A DNA stretch of 64,000 bases from CAWBOV01 sp963790525 (GTDB taxonomy: Bacteria > Actinomycetota > Actinomycetes > Mycobacteriales > Jatrophihabitantaceae): NCBI GenBank assembly GCA_963790525.1, contig CAWBOV010000006.1:682001-746000 (forward strand), written 5' to 3'. Within the stretch, counting starts at the first letter, position 1. Each line of letters opens with the position of its first letter. Positions 62,506 to 64,000 of this stretch are shown here, one piece after another. The position numbers and the translations under genes were made by a program. The notes under the pieces are model-generated. The model worked only from the letters and a program-made list of their open reading frames with translations. It ran no database searches and had not been told where the DNA came from.

Positions 62506-63792
62506 GTGGCACTGACCGGACGACTCGTCGCCCTCGCGGCGCTCGGCGTCCTGCTCACTCCGCTCCCCGGCGGGTATCTCGCCACGTGGGCGGTGCTGCT
62601 CGCGCTGGCGGTGACCGTCGACGTCCTGGCCGCCGCCCGCATCGCCGACCTCCGGCTGAGCAGGGACGCCGCCCCCGCGGTCCGTCTCGGCGAGAGCGGC
62701 GAGACCGTGCTTCGCGTGGCGAACGCCGGGCGCCGGCGCCTGCGCGCAGAGCTCCGCGATGCCTGGGTGCCGTCTGCGGGGATCACGCCCCGACGGCAGC
62801 AGGTCGACATTCCCGCCGGCGAGCGGCGCCGCATCCCCAGCCGCCTGGTGCCGACCCGGCGCGGGGTGCGCCGTGCGTCCGCGGTGACCGTGCGATCCGT
62901 CGGCCCGCTCGGTCTCGCCGGGCGGCAGCGCACGGTGGCCGTCCCGGGAGAGCTGCGGGTGCTGCCGGCGTTCACCTCGCGCAAGTTCCTGCCCGAGAAG
63001 CTCTCGCGACTGCGCCAGATCGACGGTGCGGTGCTCGTGCGGCAACGCGGACAGGGAACCGAGTTCGACTCCTTGCGGGAGTACGTGGCCGGCGACGACG
63101 TCCGCGCGATCGACTGGCGTGCCACCGCACGCTCGCGTGACGTCGTGGTCCGGACCTGGCGCCCGGAGCGTGACCGCCACGTCGTCATCGCCCTGGACAC
63201 CGGGCGCACGTCGGCTGCCCGGCTGGGCGACGCCCCGCGCCTGGATGCCGCGATCGACGCGAGCCTGCTGCTGGGTGTCGTCGCCTCGCGGGCCGGCGAC
63301 CGCGTCGCCCTGGTGGCTGCCGACGTCCGCATCCGGGCACGGACGGGATTGACGGCCGGCCGTGACGTGCTGCCGACGCTGGTCACGGCCCTGACCCCCC
63401 TCGAGCCCGCCCTGGTGGAGACCGACGCCACGCTGTTCGCCTCCGAGATCCTCCAGCGGCTGTCGAAACGCTCCCTCGTGGTTCTCTTCAGCTCGCTCGA
63501 CACGGTGGCATCGGACTCCGGGCTCATCCCGGCGGTGCGCTCCCTGGTCGGCCGGCACCAGGTCGTCGTGGCCAGCGTCGGCGATCCCACCGTGTGGCAG
63601 CTGGCGCGGGCGCGGGGCGACGCGGCCGAGGTCTACGAGGCCGCGGCTGCCGAGCGGGCGCTGCAGGACCGGCGCACCGTGAGCGAGCACCTGACGCGGC
63701 TCGGTGCTGTCGTGGTCGACGCCCCGGCGGACGTCTTCGCCTCGCACGTCACCGACGCCTACCTCGACCTCAAGGCGGCCGGTCGGCTCTGA
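62506..63792 (+). CDS. DUF58 domain protein (VWA-like, MoxR partner)
   Basis: A 428-residue protein. Two N-terminal membrane helices (about residues 3-45) precede a beta-rich region and the DUF58 motif RQRGQGTEFDSLREYVAGDD, then AIDWRATARSRDVVVRTW near 205. The C-terminal part is a von Willebrand A-like fold with IALDTGRTSAA near 225 as the metal-site region (a partial DxSxS). It works with MoxR. GTG 62506 was chosen as the first start after the moxR stop. Confidence 0.9.
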   Translation: MALTGRLVALAALGVLLTPLPGGYLATWAVLLALAVTVDVLAAARIADLRLSRDAAPAVRLGESGETVLRVANAGRRRLRAELRDAWVPSAGITPRRQQVDIPAGERRRIPSRLVPTRRGVRRASAVTVRSVGPLGLAGRQRTVAVPGELRVLPAFTSRKFLPEKLSRLRQIDGAVLVRQRGQGTEFDSLREYVAGDDVRAIDWRATARSRDVVVRTWRPERDRHVVIALDTGRTSAARLGDAPRLDAAIDASLLLGVVASRAGDRVALVAADVRIRARTGLTAGRDVLPTLVTALTPLEPALVETDATLFASEILQRLSKRSLVVLFSSLDTVASDSGLIPAVRSLVGRHQVVVASVGDPTVWQLARARGDAAEVYEAAAAERALQDRRTVSEHLTRLGAVVVDAPADVFASHVTDAYLDLKAAGRL

Positions 63793-63823
63793 CGGGTTAC
63801 TCCGCCGCCGATCACCGGGTGCG

Positions 63824-64000
63824 CTACGCGACGGGCAGCAGGTCCCCGGCTTCGGCGCGGCTGAGGTCACCGGTGGCGCCGGTCGCCGCGCCACGCCGCC
63901 CCAGGACGACGACGTACGTCAGGAACGCCGCCTCGGCCAGCACACCGACACCGATCCGGGCCCAGGTGGGCAGCGGGGATGGCGTCACGAAGGCCTCGAT
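63824..64000 (-). CDS. Stage II sporulation protein M-like membrane protein (C-terminal fragment)
   Basis: The last 58 codons of a gene entering from the right edge. The segment EAFVTPSPLPTWARIGVGVLAEAAFLTYVVVLG is a final membrane helix of SpoIIM-family proteins as found in actinobacterial MoxR/DUF58 regions; it is not evidence of sporulation. It ends in TAG at 63824-63826 and converges on the DUF58 gene. The assignment rests on a short fragment and gene context. Confidence 0.6.
   Translation of the reverse strand: MEAFVTPSPLPTWARIGVGVLAEAAFLTYVVVLGRRGAATGATGDLSRAEAGDLLPVA

Overview
The window comes from a high-GC actinobacterium. The Pup-proteasome locus, the WYL regulators PafB/PafC, HelY, RbpA, an SPase I with a long disordered N-terminus and separate Lnt and Ppm1 genes all point there. 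Genes are tightly packed, many joined by 4-bp ATGA/GTGA overlaps. No intergenic gap exceeds 300 bp. I saw no tRNA, rRNA, CRISPR array, insertion sequence, integrase or phage gene.

Layout. 1-5065: a divergent-tail HAD phosphatase fragment, then a five-gene minus-strand operon (NCS1 permease, cysteine hydrolase, GntR regulator, ADP-ribosylglycohydrolase, PfkB kinase) that looks like uptake and breakdown of a nucleoside-like compound. 5061-9526: RecB-like nuclease, signal peptidase I, site-2 protease and TrmI. 9572-29653: the proteasome region. In order it holds an L,D-transpeptidase and ferredoxin (minus), ARC/Mpa, an inserted TSUP exporter / glycerate kinase / aldolase block, Dop, Pup, PrcB, PrcA, PafA, a phosphatase and DUF3866 protein (minus), PafB, PafC, a small membrane protein in the usual tatA position, TatC, a lipid kinase and HelY. 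29722-41135: DUF4333 protein, 5'-3' exonuclease / sugar kinase divergent pair, LacI regulator, amidohydrolase, Lnt-Ppm1, RbpA, thymidine kinase, GDPD and a PLP decarboxylase. 41269-46433: MarR/oxidoreductase pair, LLM flavoprotein, DHFR-like protein, PrmC-like methylase and Gfo/Idh oxidoreductase. 46457-48400: two-gene NHEJ system (Ku, LigD polymerase). 48415-54249: phosphopantetheinyl transferase, M1 aminopeptidase and a 1292-residue membrane NRPS built like epsilon-poly-lysine synthetase. 54415-58572: NadA with an adjacent NrtR-type regulator, a cation efflux protein and GuaB1. 58678-64000: a membrane protein / DUF4129 / DUF4350 / MoxR / DUF58 operon and the tail of a SpoIIM-like gene.

Two themes run through the window. 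First, many genes carry a TANNNT -10 box 6-8 bp before an ATG/GTG, so much of the region appears to be transcribed as leaderless mRNA; this also fixes several start codons. Second, at least nine genes (gntR, prcB, prcA, the DUF4333 gene, marR, the MDR reductase, the LLM gene, nadA and the CDF gene) have their frame broken by one- or two-base indels although both halves remain conserved. Most are probably sequence errors of a draft or long-read assembly, because they hit genes expected to be under strong selection.

The most interesting candidate system is the Pls-like synthetase with its translationally coupled M1 aminopeptidase and nearby PPTase. The adenylation-domain pocket residues read by alignment to PheA resemble a lysine code, which suggests a membrane-bound homopolymer synthase of a basic amino acid.
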